From contig JBBMOL010000610.1 of the NCBI GenBank assembly GCA_037954665.1, positions 1-64,000 of the forward strand: DNA of 64,000 bases, read 5' to 3'. The first letter of the stretch is position 1. Each line of letters opens with the position of its first letter. The notes below the pieces were generated by a model. It did no database searches. It was not told the DNA's origin and saw nothing but the letters and a program-made list of their open reading frames with translations. Below, one piece after another: positions 54,487 to 64,000 of this stretch. This DNA comes from Laguncularia racemosa. Lineage: Eukaryota > Streptophyta > Magnoliopsida > Myrtales > Combretaceae. Both the position numbers and the translations under genes were made by a program.

Positions 54487-55985
54487 TTCCCCTCCTCTTG
54501 AAAAGGATTTGTCCTCAAATCATTGCCTGCATCAAATGGACTCAGATCAGTAACATAAAATGTGGAACTTACTGGATACTCACCTGGTAAATTTTTCTTG
54601 TAGGCATTATCATTGATTTTCTCAAGCATCGGAAATGGACCGTCTCCCCTAGGGTTCAACTTGGATATCCTCTGCAATGGAAAACTCTCCTTGTGAAAAT
54701 GCACCCAAACCCAATCTCCAAGCTGAAAAATCTTGGGTCTCCTGTCCTTGTTCACCCTTGAAGTGACCCTGGCATTTTGTTTTACAATCCTAATCTTTAC
54801 CTGTGCATGTAGCTTTCTCATGAAATCTGCCTTAGAATCAGCATCAAAACTCACAAACTTGTTAAGTGGCAATGGCAATAAATAAATAGGAACCAATGGG
54901 TTAAAACCATACACAATCTCAAATGGTGAACAATGAGTAGTGCTATATAAAGCCCCGTTATATGCAAACTCCTCAAATGGTAGACAATCCTTCCAAGTCC
55001 TAATGGTCTTCTCTATGATTGCCCCTAACAATTGAATTAAAGTCCTGTTAACCACATCAATTTGCCCATAAGTTTGTGGGTGACAGATAGTTGAAAACAT
55101 CCGTTTAGTTCCCAACTTTTCCCACAATACTCTACAAAAATGACTCAAAAATTTCTCATCTCGATCACTAACAATGCTTCTAGGTATACCATGCGGACGC
55201 ACTACCTTTCTAAAGAAAAAATCAACAATGTGTATAGCATCATTAGTTTTATGACAAGGAATGAAATGAATCGTTTTAAAAATCCTATCCACAACCACAA
55301 AATTAGAATCTCGACCATGCCTAGGCCAAGATAATCCTAACACAAAATCTATGGAAATGTTTATCCATAGCTTACAAGGAATGACACTATACTCATATAA
55401 CCAATCTAAGAAGTCATCTAAACAAGGAATGGGATGACGATACTTTACCGTAAGGTTGTTGATAACGCAGCAGTCAACACACATTCTCCATGTCCCATCC
55501 TTCTTAGGCACCAAAATCACAGGCACTGCACATGGACTCATGCCTTCTCTCATGTATCCCTTCTCCATTAACTCATCTACCTGCCTTTGGAGTTCCTTCA
55601 GAAAGACATTTTCAAAATCCTGCACAAGAGACACAACCACACTAGGCAAAGCATTAGATAATTCGTTAGTAGTCAAACATGTTTCTTTAAAAACCAGAAA
55701 CAACATAGGTTGCCTCATCACTAACGCTCTCCACACTACACTCGCTCTTGCCACACAACTCTCCTTTTGCAAGGCTGCCCTCTCCTTTTCACTCACCACC
55801 AAAGTTGATCCCCCTTCAACTTGGCCTCTCACACTCTTTCCAACCTTCCTCTCTTTTTCCTTTTGATCTTGACTTTTATATTCCTTTTCTTTCTCATTGT
55901 CTTTTGCTCTCTCACTCTCCCTCTGCTTTTCACTCACCTTATGTTTTGCAAACGACTGTTGTAGCTGCAACTGATCCCCATACAC
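54255..55985 (-). CDS. In-frame fused pol of C4: linker, RT start, divergent integrase
   Basis: An uninterrupted 576-codon frame. Residues 1-130 are the charged protease-RT linker. The RT fingers follow (VPVILVPKKDGTWRMCVDC, YRHPIPCLDD). The catalytic YFDD region, thumb, RNase H and HHCC zinc domain are absent. The frame passes directly into an integrase core (SIDFVLGL, VSDRDEKF, QIDVVNRTL) that differs at many positions from other family C cores and has Asp where the third catalytic residue is normally Glu. A GPY/F-like domain (LGDWVWVHFHKESFP) and the family C end (GLITRNRAKRFKEAL...DTG) follow. It reads like a recombinant whose deletion kept the frame. A role in mobilisation is doubtful, as RT activity is impossible. 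Confidence 0.82.
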   Translation of the reverse strand: MYGDQLQLQQSFAKHKVSEKQRESERAKDNEKEKEYKSQDQKEKERKVGKSVRGQVEGGSTLVVSEKERAALQKESCVARASVVWRALVMRQPMLFLVFKETCLTTNELSNALPSVVVSLVQDFENVFLKELQRQVDELMEKGYMREGMSPCAVPVILVPKKDGTWRMCVDCCVINNLTVKYRHPIPCLDDFLDWLYEYSVIPCKLWINISIDFVLGLSWPRHGRDSNFVVVDRIFKTIHFIPCHKTNDAIHIVDFFFRKVVRPHGIPRSIVSDRDEKFLSHFCRVLWEKLGTKRMFSTICHPQTYGQIDVVNRTLIQLLGAIIEKTIRTWKDCLPFEEFAYNGALYSTTHCSPFEIVYGFNPLVPIYLLPLPLNKFVSFDADSKADFMRKLHAQVKIRIVKQNARVTSRVNKDRRPKIFQLGDWVWVHFHKESFPLQRISKLNPRGDGPFPMLEKINDNAYKKNLPGEYPVSSTFYVTDLSPFDAGNDLRTNPFQEEGNDEIHDESQAGRRNVDPLEVPPGLITRNRAKRFKEALNELIKVIHEAGKDWSNHEVGMDWNNHKKTFAFIQVTPDTG

Positions 55986-56084
55986 TTGTTTGGGTGTTAA
56001 CGGTTTAAGATTAAAGCTTTTCCCCTGGTGAACAAGCGTATACTTTTTAGAAAAGCCATCATGAACAACCTTCCTATCAAATTG

Positions 56085-57626
56085 TCATGGCCTCCCCAAC
56101 AACACATGACATGCTTGCATTGGCACTACATCACATAACACCTCATCCTCATATCTACCAATGTGAAAACCAATCAATGCTTGCTTACTCACCTTAGTCT
56201 CTCCACTATCATTCAACCACTGCAATTTATATGGACTAAGGTGTCTAACAGTTTTGAGCCCCAGCCTCTCAACAATAAAATTGCTCACTACATTGGTGCA
56301 ACTTCCTCCATCAATGATCAAACTACGAATGTGATCTCCTAGATAACATCTAGTATGAAATATATTCTCTCTTTGCACCTCCTCTTCTTCCTTCACCTGC
56401 ACATTCAACGCTCGCTTCACTACTGCCACTAGCCTTCCCATTGCAGGCTCCTCATCATCACTAGCATCCTCTAATGGAGGCATATCATCTTCTTCACTAT
56501 CCCCCTCAATCTCATACTCTCCATCATCACGCAAAATCATCACACACCTATTTGGACACTGACTAGCAATATGGCCTCTACCTTGACATTTAAAACATCT
56601 AATGTCACGATTTCTAGAAGTAGAAGAATCAGGGTTACCTTGATTACCAGGAGTAGAACCCGCTTGCTTCAGCTCCCCTTTTGGTTTGGTGGGTAAAGGC
56701 TTTTCTTCTTTCTTCCATTGGTTGGTCTTCCAAGTGGATGAACCATTACCCTGTGGAAACCGTGCATTACTACTACCTTTCCTCTTATGCTGGTTCTCAA
56801 CCTTTATAGCCATGTGAACCATATCCTCCAATTCTACATAATGCTGCAATTCAACCACATTTTGGATTTCTCTATTCAACCCAGCAAGAAACCTAGCCAT
56901 TGTAGCCTCTCTATCCTCCTCTACATTCGCCCTAATTATAGTGACTTCCATCTCCTTGAAATACTCATCTACACTTCGGCTTCCCTGCCTCAGAGTTTGC
57001 AACTTGTTGTGCAATTCACGATAGTAATACACAGGCATAAACCACTTCTTCATCACTCTTTTCATCTCTTCCCAAGACTCAATAGGTGGCTCGCCACTCC
57101 TTCTTCTATTCAACATTAGTTGATCCCACCACACTATAGCATAATCCGAAAACTCAATGGCAGCAAGTTTTACTTTCTTTCTCCCACTATAGTTATGACA
57201 ATCAAACACCATCTCCACCTTTTTCTCCCACTCTAAGTACGCCTCGGGATCATTCTTCCCTTGGAAAGGAGGAATCTTCATCTTTATGCTACGTAATTGA
57301 TCATCCTCTCTATTCCCATCTCCTCTATCTTCCCAATCCCTAGTTCCTCTATTCCGACCACTATATCCTCTATAACTCCCGACAGAAGGCTCATCAAAGT
57401 CTTCATTCGACATTTCATCTCCACCCCTCGGTACTCTCCTAGAACGACTCTCCCTCTTATGCCCTTGGAATACGTTCGTGGATTGCTCTAGTCTTTGCTC
57501 TACCGTCTCATGAATTTATTCCATTCCCTCTTGGAACATCCTCTTCATTTCACCCCTCAACGCCTCAATTACTAACCTAGCATCAAACCTTCCCCTCTCA
57601 CCTTTAGGAGAATGTTGTCTCGACAT
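56085..57626 (-). pseudogene. Gag-protease of C4
   Basis: ATG at 57626, 6 nt after the predicted splice acceptor. One Gln-to-stop lies near 57520 (MFQEGME then stop), after which 57413-56085 is open. It has the gag core (PPFQGKNDPEAYLEWEKKVEMVF, SDYAIVWWDQLMLNRRR, RANVEEDREATMARFLAGL), a zinc knuckle CFKCQGRGHIASQCP, an acidic linker, and protease IIDGGSCTNVVS with DGG in place of the usual DTG/DSG. It stops at a mutated Trp in GRPWQF; beyond it 56084-55985 leads into the pol frame. Only two single-base changes separate it from a continuous frame. Confidence 0.87.
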
Positions 57627-57631
57627 AGTCC

Positions 57632-58085
57632 CTGCAGAAAAGATTAGTACTAACACAAATATATATATAATTAAACCTCACGATACACTCCCTTACGTGT
57701 TTCGCTCAAATGATGATATCACACAATCACTCGTGTATTCTCACAAATAATGATGATATCAACTCGCCAAATTCCTCTTCTCCATTCTCTTGGAACTAAC
57801 CCGAACTACACCAATTTCCTTCTGTAGAATTCAAAACAACTCTAGGGTTCGTAAATTTTCCTCTATTTTTCTATCCGAATTTTTTTTTTTTGTCTTGGTT
57901 GTTGCTCTTGATCACGTTTTTCTTTTCTTTTCTTTTCTCTTCTTTTTTTTTCTTTGTCGTGATTTTTACTCTTTTTTTTTTAGCAATCACCTAGTCGATA
58001 TTGCACTATCAAAAGACAATCAATACTACGAAATTGAATACGATAATTGATATGAACGATTGGAGTTAGGGTTTTTTGATATTAC
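57632..58085 (-). other. Predicted leader intron of C4
   Basis: Minus-strand donor GAGGAAG|GTAATATC and acceptor TACTAATCTTTTCTGCAG|GGACT, ending just before the gag ATG. Length 454 nt. It contains long T/A runs (57870-57980). Confidence 0.55.
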
Positions 58086-58121
58086 CTTCCTCAACCGAAC
58101 TTGATGCTTTGACAAACCTAA

Positions 58122-58133
58122 GCTCTGATACCA
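58122..58133 (-). other. Primer-binding site (initiator tRNA-Met) of C4
   Basis: Minus-strand TGGTATCAGAGC, 3 nt inside the 5' LTR. Confidence 0.88.
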
Positions 58134-58136
58134 AAC

Positions 58137-58923
58137 TGATACGAACCACGCCAACCCGTGACGAAACCCAATACCAATACGTTCGGAAATTCGTTACCTA
58201 CGATGCCAAACACCTAAAGTGGAAACCGCGACCCATTGTCTATAAGCGAGACAAGAACCTTGGTATAATGTGAAGACGCCACAATCGAGGATAAAAGACC
58301 GATTGATAAGTCGGGATGAACGCCACGGAAATTAATCCGATAAGTTCGATTTAGTTCTTAAAGAACCAAGAGAGGTGCCTCTCAAAAGTGTTTAATGTTC
58401 AAAGATGTTAAATTCTTAGTTGTTCTAAACCCTAGGAGCTTTTATACTAGGGTTACAATTCGTGAAAAACAAGTCCAAAACGACGTAGCTTAGATAAGTT
58501 GCGTAAAAACACGAAAATAGAACAAGCTGGCCGGCAAGGGATACACGGCCGTGTACTTTAGCCGTGTATGATTCTGTGCCAATTCTTGTCTCCTTACACG
58601 GCCGTGCCTTTTAGCCGTGTGTCTGGCCGTGTATGATTCTGTGCAATCTTGATATTCCTACACGGCCGTGCCTTAAAAGTACACGCCCTCTTCAACCCTT
58701 GTCCGGTGTGACTTGTATAAAAGCATGGGTCTTCCCATGGTTGTTCCAATCCATTCCAACTTCATGATTGCTCCAATCCTTTCTGGCTTCATAGACAACC
58801 TTTATCAACCCATTAAGTGCTTCCTTGAATCGTTTCGCTCGATTTCTTGTGATCGGTCCAAGCGGCACTTCAAGAGGATCTACATTTCTTCTTCCGGCTT
58901 GGCTCTCATCATGGATCTCATCA
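58137..58923 (-). mobile_element. 5' LTR of C4
   Basis: 787 bp, TGATGAGATCC...GGTTCGTATCA on the minus strand. Hairpin motifs ACACGGCCGTGTAC and ACACGGCCGTGCC lie at 58540-58680. A likely TATA region, TATAAAAGCTCC, is at about 58435-58446 on the transcript strand. Confidence 0.9.
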
Positions 58924-58928
58924 CCTTA

Positions 58929-60613
58929 TATTTTGCAAAAGATTGTTGTAGATGCAACTGATCCTCATACACCTGTTTAGGTGTTAAGGGTTTAAGATTA
59001 TAGCTTTTGCCATGGCGAACAAGTGTATACTTGTTAGAAAAGACATCATGAACAACCTTCCTATCAAACTGCCATGGCCTCCCCAACAACACATGACAAG
59101 CCTGCATCGACACTATATTGCATAATACCTCATCCTCATACCTACCAATGCGAAAAGCAATTAAGGCTTGCTTACTCACCTTAGTCTCACCACTATTATT
59201 CAGCCATTGCAATTTATATGGGCTAGGGTGTTTAGTGGTCTTGAGCCCCAACCACTCAACAATGAAAGTACTTACTACATTAGTGCAACTCCCCCCATCA
59301 ATGATCAAACTACAAATATGGTCACCTAGATAACATCTAGTATGAAAAATATTCTCTCGTTGCACCTCCTCTTCTTCCTTCACCTACACATTCAAAGCTC
59401 GCTTCACCACTGCCACTAACTTCCCTGTTGTAGGCTCCTCATCATCACTAGCATCCTCCAATGGAGGCATATCATCATCTTCACTATCCCCCTTAGTTTC
59501 ATACGCACCATCATCGCGCAGAATCATAACACGTCTATTCGGACATTGACTAGCAATATGGCCTCTTCCTTGGCATTTAAAACATTTAATGTCATGATTT
59601 CTAGGAGTAGAAGAATCAGGTTTACCTTGATTACCATGAGTAGACCCCTCTTGCTTCTATTCTCCTTTTGGCTTGGTGGGTAAAGACTTTTCTTCCTTCC
59701 TCTAATGGTTAGTCTTCCAAGTAGATGAACCAGCACCCTATTGAAATCGTACAGTACTACTACCTTTCCTCCTGTGTTGATTCTCAACCTTTATAGCCAT
59801 GTGGACCATATCTTCCAGTTCCACATAATGTTGTAATTCTACCACATTTTGAATCTCTCTATTTAACCCAGCAAGAAACCTCGCCATGGTAGCCTCTCTA
59901 TCCTCCTCAACATTTGCTCGAATCATAGTAACCTCCATCTCCTTGAAATACTCATCCACACTTCAGCTTCCCTACTTAAGAGTTTGCAATTTGTTGTGCA
60001 ATTCATGATAGTAATAAGCAGGAACAAAGCGCTTCTTCATCACCCTCTTCATCTCTTCCCAAGACTCAATGGGTGGTTCACCATTCCTTCTCCTATTCAA
60101 CATTAGTTGATCCCACCACACTATGGCATAATCTGAAAACTCAACGGCAGCAAGCTTCACTTTCTTTCTCCCACTATAATTGTGACAATCAAACACCATC
60201 TCTACCTTCTTCTCCCATTCTAAGTATGCCTCAGGATCATTTTTTCCTTAGAAAGTAGGAATCTTCATCTTTATACTACTCAATTGATTATCCTCTCTAT
60301 TCCTATCTCCTCCATCTTCCCAATTCCTAGTTCCTCTAATCCTACCACCATAACCTCTATAACTCCCGATACAAGGTTCATGAAACTCATCATCGGAATT
60401 TTCATCTCCACCCCTTTGTCCTCTTTTAGAACAACTCTCCCTATTACGCCCTTGAAAGACGTTTTTAGATTTCTCTAATTTCTGCTCCACCGTTTTATGA
60501 ATTTGTTCCATTCCCTCCTGAAACATTCTCTTCATCTCACTCCTCAATGCCTCAATCACTAACCTAGCATCAAACCTCCCCCTCTCACTTTCAGGAGAAT
60601 TCTGCCTCGACAT
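58929..60613 (-). pseudogene. Gag-protease of C3
   Basis: ATG at 60613 (MSRQNSPESERGRF), 6 nt after a TGCAG acceptor-like site. Stops occur at KIPTF (60248), after NKLQTLK (59972), in the linker and at 59384. The gag core (VWWDQLMLNRRRNGEPP), zinc knuckle CFKCQGRGHIASQCP (about 59595-59545) and protease IIDGGSCTNVVS are all recognisable. The frame ends at QQSFAKYK, where C4 begins; pol continues at 53699. Confidence 0.85.
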
Positions 60614-60927
60614 AGTTCCTGCAATAAAAGGTTAGTACAAATATATATATAGAATTAAACCTCACGATTCGCTCCCTCACATGTTTCACTCAAAGAAGGA
60701 TATCCCACAATCACTCGTGTATTCTCACAAACAAAGATGATATCAACTCACCAATCCCTCTTCTCAATTCTCTTGGAACTAATCCAAACCACACAAATTC
60801 TTCCGTAGAGTTCAAGAACAAACTCTCCGAGCTTGAATTTTTCTTTTTTTTTTTTCGTTCCTTTTTTTTTTTGTAACAAGATTGATAGAATGAACTACAC
60901 TACTCAAGGAATAATTAACACTATGAA
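60614..60927 (-). other. 5' leader remnant of C3 and inverted junction
   Basis: Leader sequence resembling that of C1 (27748-28150), with T runs at 60843-60877. The similarity ends at about 60925, and the next bases (GTGAAGCTTGCTGC) are family C gag on the opposite strand. The leader donor, primer-binding site and LTR are missing. Confidence 0.7.
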
Positions 60928-61762
60928 CAAGTGAAGCTTGCTGCTATTGAGTTTTCAAATTATGCCATAGTGTGGTGGGATCAACTGATGTTGAATAAGA
61001 GAAGGAATGGCGAACCACCCATTGAGTCTTGGGAAGAGATGAAGAAGCGGTTTGTTCCTGCTTACTACTATCGCGAATTGCACAACAAATTGCAAACTCT
61101 TAAGCAGGGAAGCCGAAGTGTGGATGAATATTTCAAGGAGATGGGGGTTACTATGATTAGAGCAAATGTTGAGGAGGATAGAGAGGCTACCATGGCTAGA
61201 TTTCTTGCTGGGTTGAATAGAGAGATTCAAAATGTAGTAGAATTACAGCATTATGTGGAATTAGAAGACATGGTCCACATGGCGATAAAGGTTGAGAACC
61301 AACATAGAAGGAAAGGTAGTAGCACTGCCCGGTTTCAATAGGGTGCTGGTTCATTTACTTGGAAGACTAACCATTGGAGGAAGGAAGAAAAGTCTTTACC
61401 CACCAAGCCAAAAGGAGAGCAGAAGCAAGGGGGTTCTATTCCTGGTAATCAAGGTAAACCTGATTCTTCTACTCCTAGAAATCATGACATTAAATGTTTT
61501 AAATGCCAAGGAAGAAGCCATATGGCTAGTCAATGTCCGAATAGACACGTTATGATTTTGCGCGATGATGGTGAGTATGAGACTGAGGGGGATAGTGAAG
61601 ATGACGATATGCCTCCATTGGAGGATGTTAGTGATGACGAGGAGCCTGCAGCAGGGAAGTTAGTGGCAGTAGTGAAGCGAGCTTTGAATGTGCAAGTGAA
61701 GGAAGAAGAGGAGGTGCAACGAGAGAATATCTTTCATACTAGATGTTATCTAGGTGACCATA
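60928..61762 (+). pseudogene. Inverted gag fragment C5
   Basis: Plus-strand gag without its 5' part: KLAAIEFSNYAIVWWDQLMLNKRRNGEPP, a four-residue loss in WEEMKKRF, RANVEEDREATMARFL, a stop at 61341, the zinc knuckle CFKCQGRSHMASQCP, an acidic linker and QRENIFHTRCYLGDH, where the C6 LTR begins. It is close to the C3 gag (59360-60150) and in the opposite direction, so the two form an inverted repeat of roughly 0.8 kb. Confidence 0.83.
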
Positions 61763-62682
61763 TGATGAGATCCATGATGGGAGCCAAGCCAGAAGATGGA
61801 ATGTGGATCCTCTTGAAGTGCCACCTGGACCAATCACAAGAAATCGAGCGAAACGATTCAAGGAAGCACTTAACGGGTTGATAAAGGATGTCCACGAAGC
61901 CGGAAAGGATTGGAGCAATCATGAAGCTGGAATGGATTGGAACAACCATGGGAATGCCCTTGCTCTTGTACAAGTCATAATGGATACGGGTTGAAGAGGG
62001 CGTGTCTTTACAAGGCACGGCCGTGTAGGAGTCTGGAGGTTACACAGAATCATACACGGTCGTATACACGGTTCAAAGGTACGATCGTGTATATTGTCAA
62101 GATTTCCACAGAAAGATACACGACTAGAAGTACACAGTCGTGTACATTGGCAAGATTTCCACAGAAAGATACACGGCCAGAAGTACACAGTCGTGTACAT
62201 TTCCAATGCTGGTCGTGTATATTTCAACACTGGCTGAAGGCCGGCTCCAAGGCCGCCGGCCTTCGTGTCTACACCACCGGCCTACATGTTTGTTTTGTTG
62301 ATTTTTACCCAACTTATCTAAGCTATGTCGTTTTGGGCTTTATTGTTACGAATTGTAAACCCTAATATAAAGCTCCTAGGGTTAGAATATAGAATATACA
62401 ACATTGAAAGTTTGAAAACACTTTTGAGAGAATTCCTCTCTTGGTTCTTTAAAGAACTAACCTAGAACTTATCGGATTTTATTTCCGTGGCGTTCATCCC
62501 GATTGTGGCGTCTTCATATTATACCAAGGTTCTTGTCTCGCTTATAGACAACGGGTCGTGGTTTCCACTTGTGGGTGTTTGGCATCTTAGGTAACGAATT
62601 CCGAACGTATTGGTATTGGGTTTCGTCACACATTGGCGTGGTTCGTATCAGTTAGGAATCCGATCAAACCGATCTCGTATCA
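61763..62682 (+). mobile_element. 5' LTR of element C6 (long U5 form)
   Basis: 920 bp, TGATGAGATCC...ATCTCGTATCA, with a first terminus at 62650 and the true one at 62682. An initiator tRNA-Met primer-binding site follows. It starts in the protease coding region of C5 after CCATA. Two 53-bp hairpin units start at 62115 and 62168. The body is cut after about 50 bp by the LTR at 62735. Confidence 0.85.
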
Positions 62683-62685
62683 GTT

Positions 62686-62697
62686 TGGTATCAGAGC
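62686..62697 (+). other. Primer-binding site (initiator tRNA-Met) of C6
   Basis: TGGTATCAGAGC, 3 nt after the long LTR end. The internal copy at 62651-62670 is mutated (GTTAGGAATCCGATC). Confidence 0.85.
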
Positions 62698-62734
62698 ATA
62701 GGTTTATTAAACATCAGTTCGGTTTGAGGAAGGT

Positions 62735-64000
62735 TGATAGAGCCATTTTATACTCAATCTTTATAGTATAAATTGTGTTAAATTATTATTGATTTTATAG
62801 AAATCATAAGGAAATGGTACTTTAATTCTATCATCGTGATAAATCAGGTTAAATGGATTCAAGGATGCTAATTCAAGTATTTTAGAGAAGTCATCTACAA
62901 CTTGGATCAAGACAAGGAATTACACCACCGGAGGAAGCACGGTTTGAGGCACGGCCAAGGTTCAAACCGTGTTACACACTGGATAAGAAGACGGAAATGT
63001 GGACTTTGAACAAAGAGAGATACGGCTTAGGGCACGGCCGTGGTGGAAGCCATGGGAGAAACCGTGCTTGGAGCCGTGGTGGAAGCTAGACGTACCAAGG
63101 AGACGAAATTGTGGAACATCAACCAGAGGATGGCACGGCTTGAAATCTGGCCGTGGGTGTAACCGTGGTACACACTGGGCACGGATGAAGACTTGTTGAT
63201 TATGCATAGAATAAGGCACGGTTGGAAATCTAGCCATGGGTGGAGTCGTGGTACACACTGGACACGAAAGATAATACATGAAATATGCACAGAGGATGGC
63301 ACGGCTTGACCCACGGCCGTGTTAGGGCGTGCCAAGCGGACGAACATTTACTTCTCGAAATCTACTTGGAAAAGGAAAGATATTTTCGTATCTTGCTAGC
63401 AAAAGGTCACATGCCATCTCCCTAACAATATAAATAGAACCAACCCTAGAGGGTTAGGACAACTTTTGAATCTTGTGATCTTGAAGAACCTTGGATCATC
63501 TTGGAGGCAGAGCAGGCAACCGGGTTCATGATGTTTCTACTTTTTATTTTCGTTTTATTGATGAACATGAGTAGCTAAGCTACTTTTCTAGCCAAAGGGT
63601 CATAGATGTTTAATTCTCCACGAATTGTGAGGTCTAATTGACTTGTATTTATTCTATTCTTTGCTTTCGAGTATTCATATATCTTCTGATCGTTTTGTCA
63701 TTATTATCTTTGTTGATTGGTATGAATAGAGCTCTTCTACTCAATTAGCAAGTTAATATATTGTCAACTGGCACATCAAATCCATAATTGTTTGATTGTT
63801 CTAATCTTAGTGATGCAATAACATGTTTGGTTATAAAAGAGATGATCGAATTCATGTTATGGAGGTGTGTGATCATGTTTAAATAGGTTATCTTATAATC
63901 TACTGGCATGAATTGGTGGTCTCTCTAGATTTTAATGCTATTGGTAGATTAAATCCTAAGCGTTTGTCTAGGATTGTCTAATCGATAAGAGAAATAATCA
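62735..64000 (+). mobile_element. Family A LTR, plus strand, cut by the window end
   Basis: Starts TGATAGAGCCATTTTATACTC and matches the family A LTRs in reverse orientation as far as the window goes (1266 of about 1650 bp). CACGG/CCGTG inverted pairs lie at 62935-63320. It could be a solo LTR or the 5' end of another element A. AAGGT (62730-62734) would be the left target copy. It interrupts the C6 leader at the predicted splice donor. Confidence 0.88.

Larger units (their letters stand above)
53700..58923 (-). mobile_element. Complete chimeric chromovirus C4 with target duplication CCTTA
   Basis: A 5.2-kb minus-strand element with LTRs 53700-54486 and 58137-58923, both 787 bp, flanked by CCTTA (53695-53699 and 58924-58928), inside C3. 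It has a primer-binding site, a predicted leader intron, gag-protease and a shortened pol in which the RT start is fused to an integrase core of a different lineage. It is about 1.6 kb shorter than C1. The equal LTR lengths and few stops suggest a late insertion. Confidence 0.93.
48300..60927 (-). mobile_element. Chromovirus C3, interrupted by a solo A LTR and by C4, 5' LTR lost
   Basis: The 3' LTR is 48300-49012. The body continues through 49857, resumes at 51636 after the A LTR, runs to 53699, and resumes at 58929 after C4. Gag starts at 60613 and the leader extends to about 60927, where the sequence switches to an inverted family C gag. No primer-binding site or 5' LTR remains. AAAGC (48295-48299) would be the left target copy; no partner is visible. 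Confidence 0.87.

Noticed and set aside
62735..64000. Complete element A at the right end
   Set aside because: Only part of one LTR is inside the window; solo LTR or full element cannot be decided.

Overview
The window is a block of nested LTR retrotransposons from a flowering-plant nuclear genome. This is inferred from Athila-like and chromovirus-type Ty3/gypsy elements, primer-binding sites complementary to the 3' ends of plant tRNA-Asp and initiator tRNA-Met, 5-bp target duplications, AT-rich DNA, and no gene outside transposons that I could recognise. The chromoviral pol is closest, from memory, to the CRM-type lineage, so a pericentromeric position is plausible but not shown. The families are named A to H here only for bookkeeping; I did no database search.

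Layout. 1-315: 5' end of an Athila-like body running out of the window. 316-16732: Athila-like element B (minus strand), LTRs 316-1803 and 15299-16732, with a complete gag-protease-only element A (2223-9243, target duplication CTCCT) in its 3' untranslated region. The LTR at 316-1803 serves two bodies. 16733-18926: 3' end of chromovirus G, into which B inserted. 18927-19798: 3' end of chromovirus H, into which G inserted. 19799-22291: unassigned DNA, a solo LTR (20254-21249) and the 5' LTR of an unknown element F. 22292-29098: complete chromovirus C1 (minus strand). 29784-44352: a solo LTR (E1) holding element D (30810-44152), which holds element C2 (33343-42337), which holds two further solo LTRs. 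44508-48299: decayed minus-strand element G2 with solo LTR E2 inside. 48300-60927: minus-strand element C3, interrupted by a solo LTR of family A (49858-51630) and by a complete chimeric element C4 (53700-58923). About 60928-62734: inverted C5 gag fragment and the 5' LTR of C6. 62735-64000: LTR of family A on the plus strand, cut by the window end. Most junctions are confirmed by matching 5-bp duplications, so the order of insertion can be read directly.

State of the genes. Almost every pol is a pseudogene whose stops are mostly C:G to T:A transitions (TGG to TAG/TGA, CAG/CAA to TAG/TAA), the pattern expected of methylated, silenced DNA. The exceptions are the uninterrupted gag-protease frame of A, the in-frame fused pol of C4, and a 494-codon RT-RNase H-integrase stretch in C3. 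Four elements (A, B, D, C4) have independently lost most or all of RT-RNase H-integrase while keeping gag, protease and the pol C-terminus, so they could only have moved with proteins supplied in trans.

Most notable beyond ordinary annotation: arrays of hairpin-forming repeats of the TACACG...CGTGTA type in the LTRs of several otherwise unrelated families; a predicted intron in the 5' leader of family C; twin hairpins at the pol end and a hairpin-plus-polypurine block present twice in both Athila-like elements; LTRs with an extra primer-binding site inside their U5 end; a 20-bp palindrome centred on the TATA box; and two independent insertions 2 bp apart at the same site in two copies of family C.
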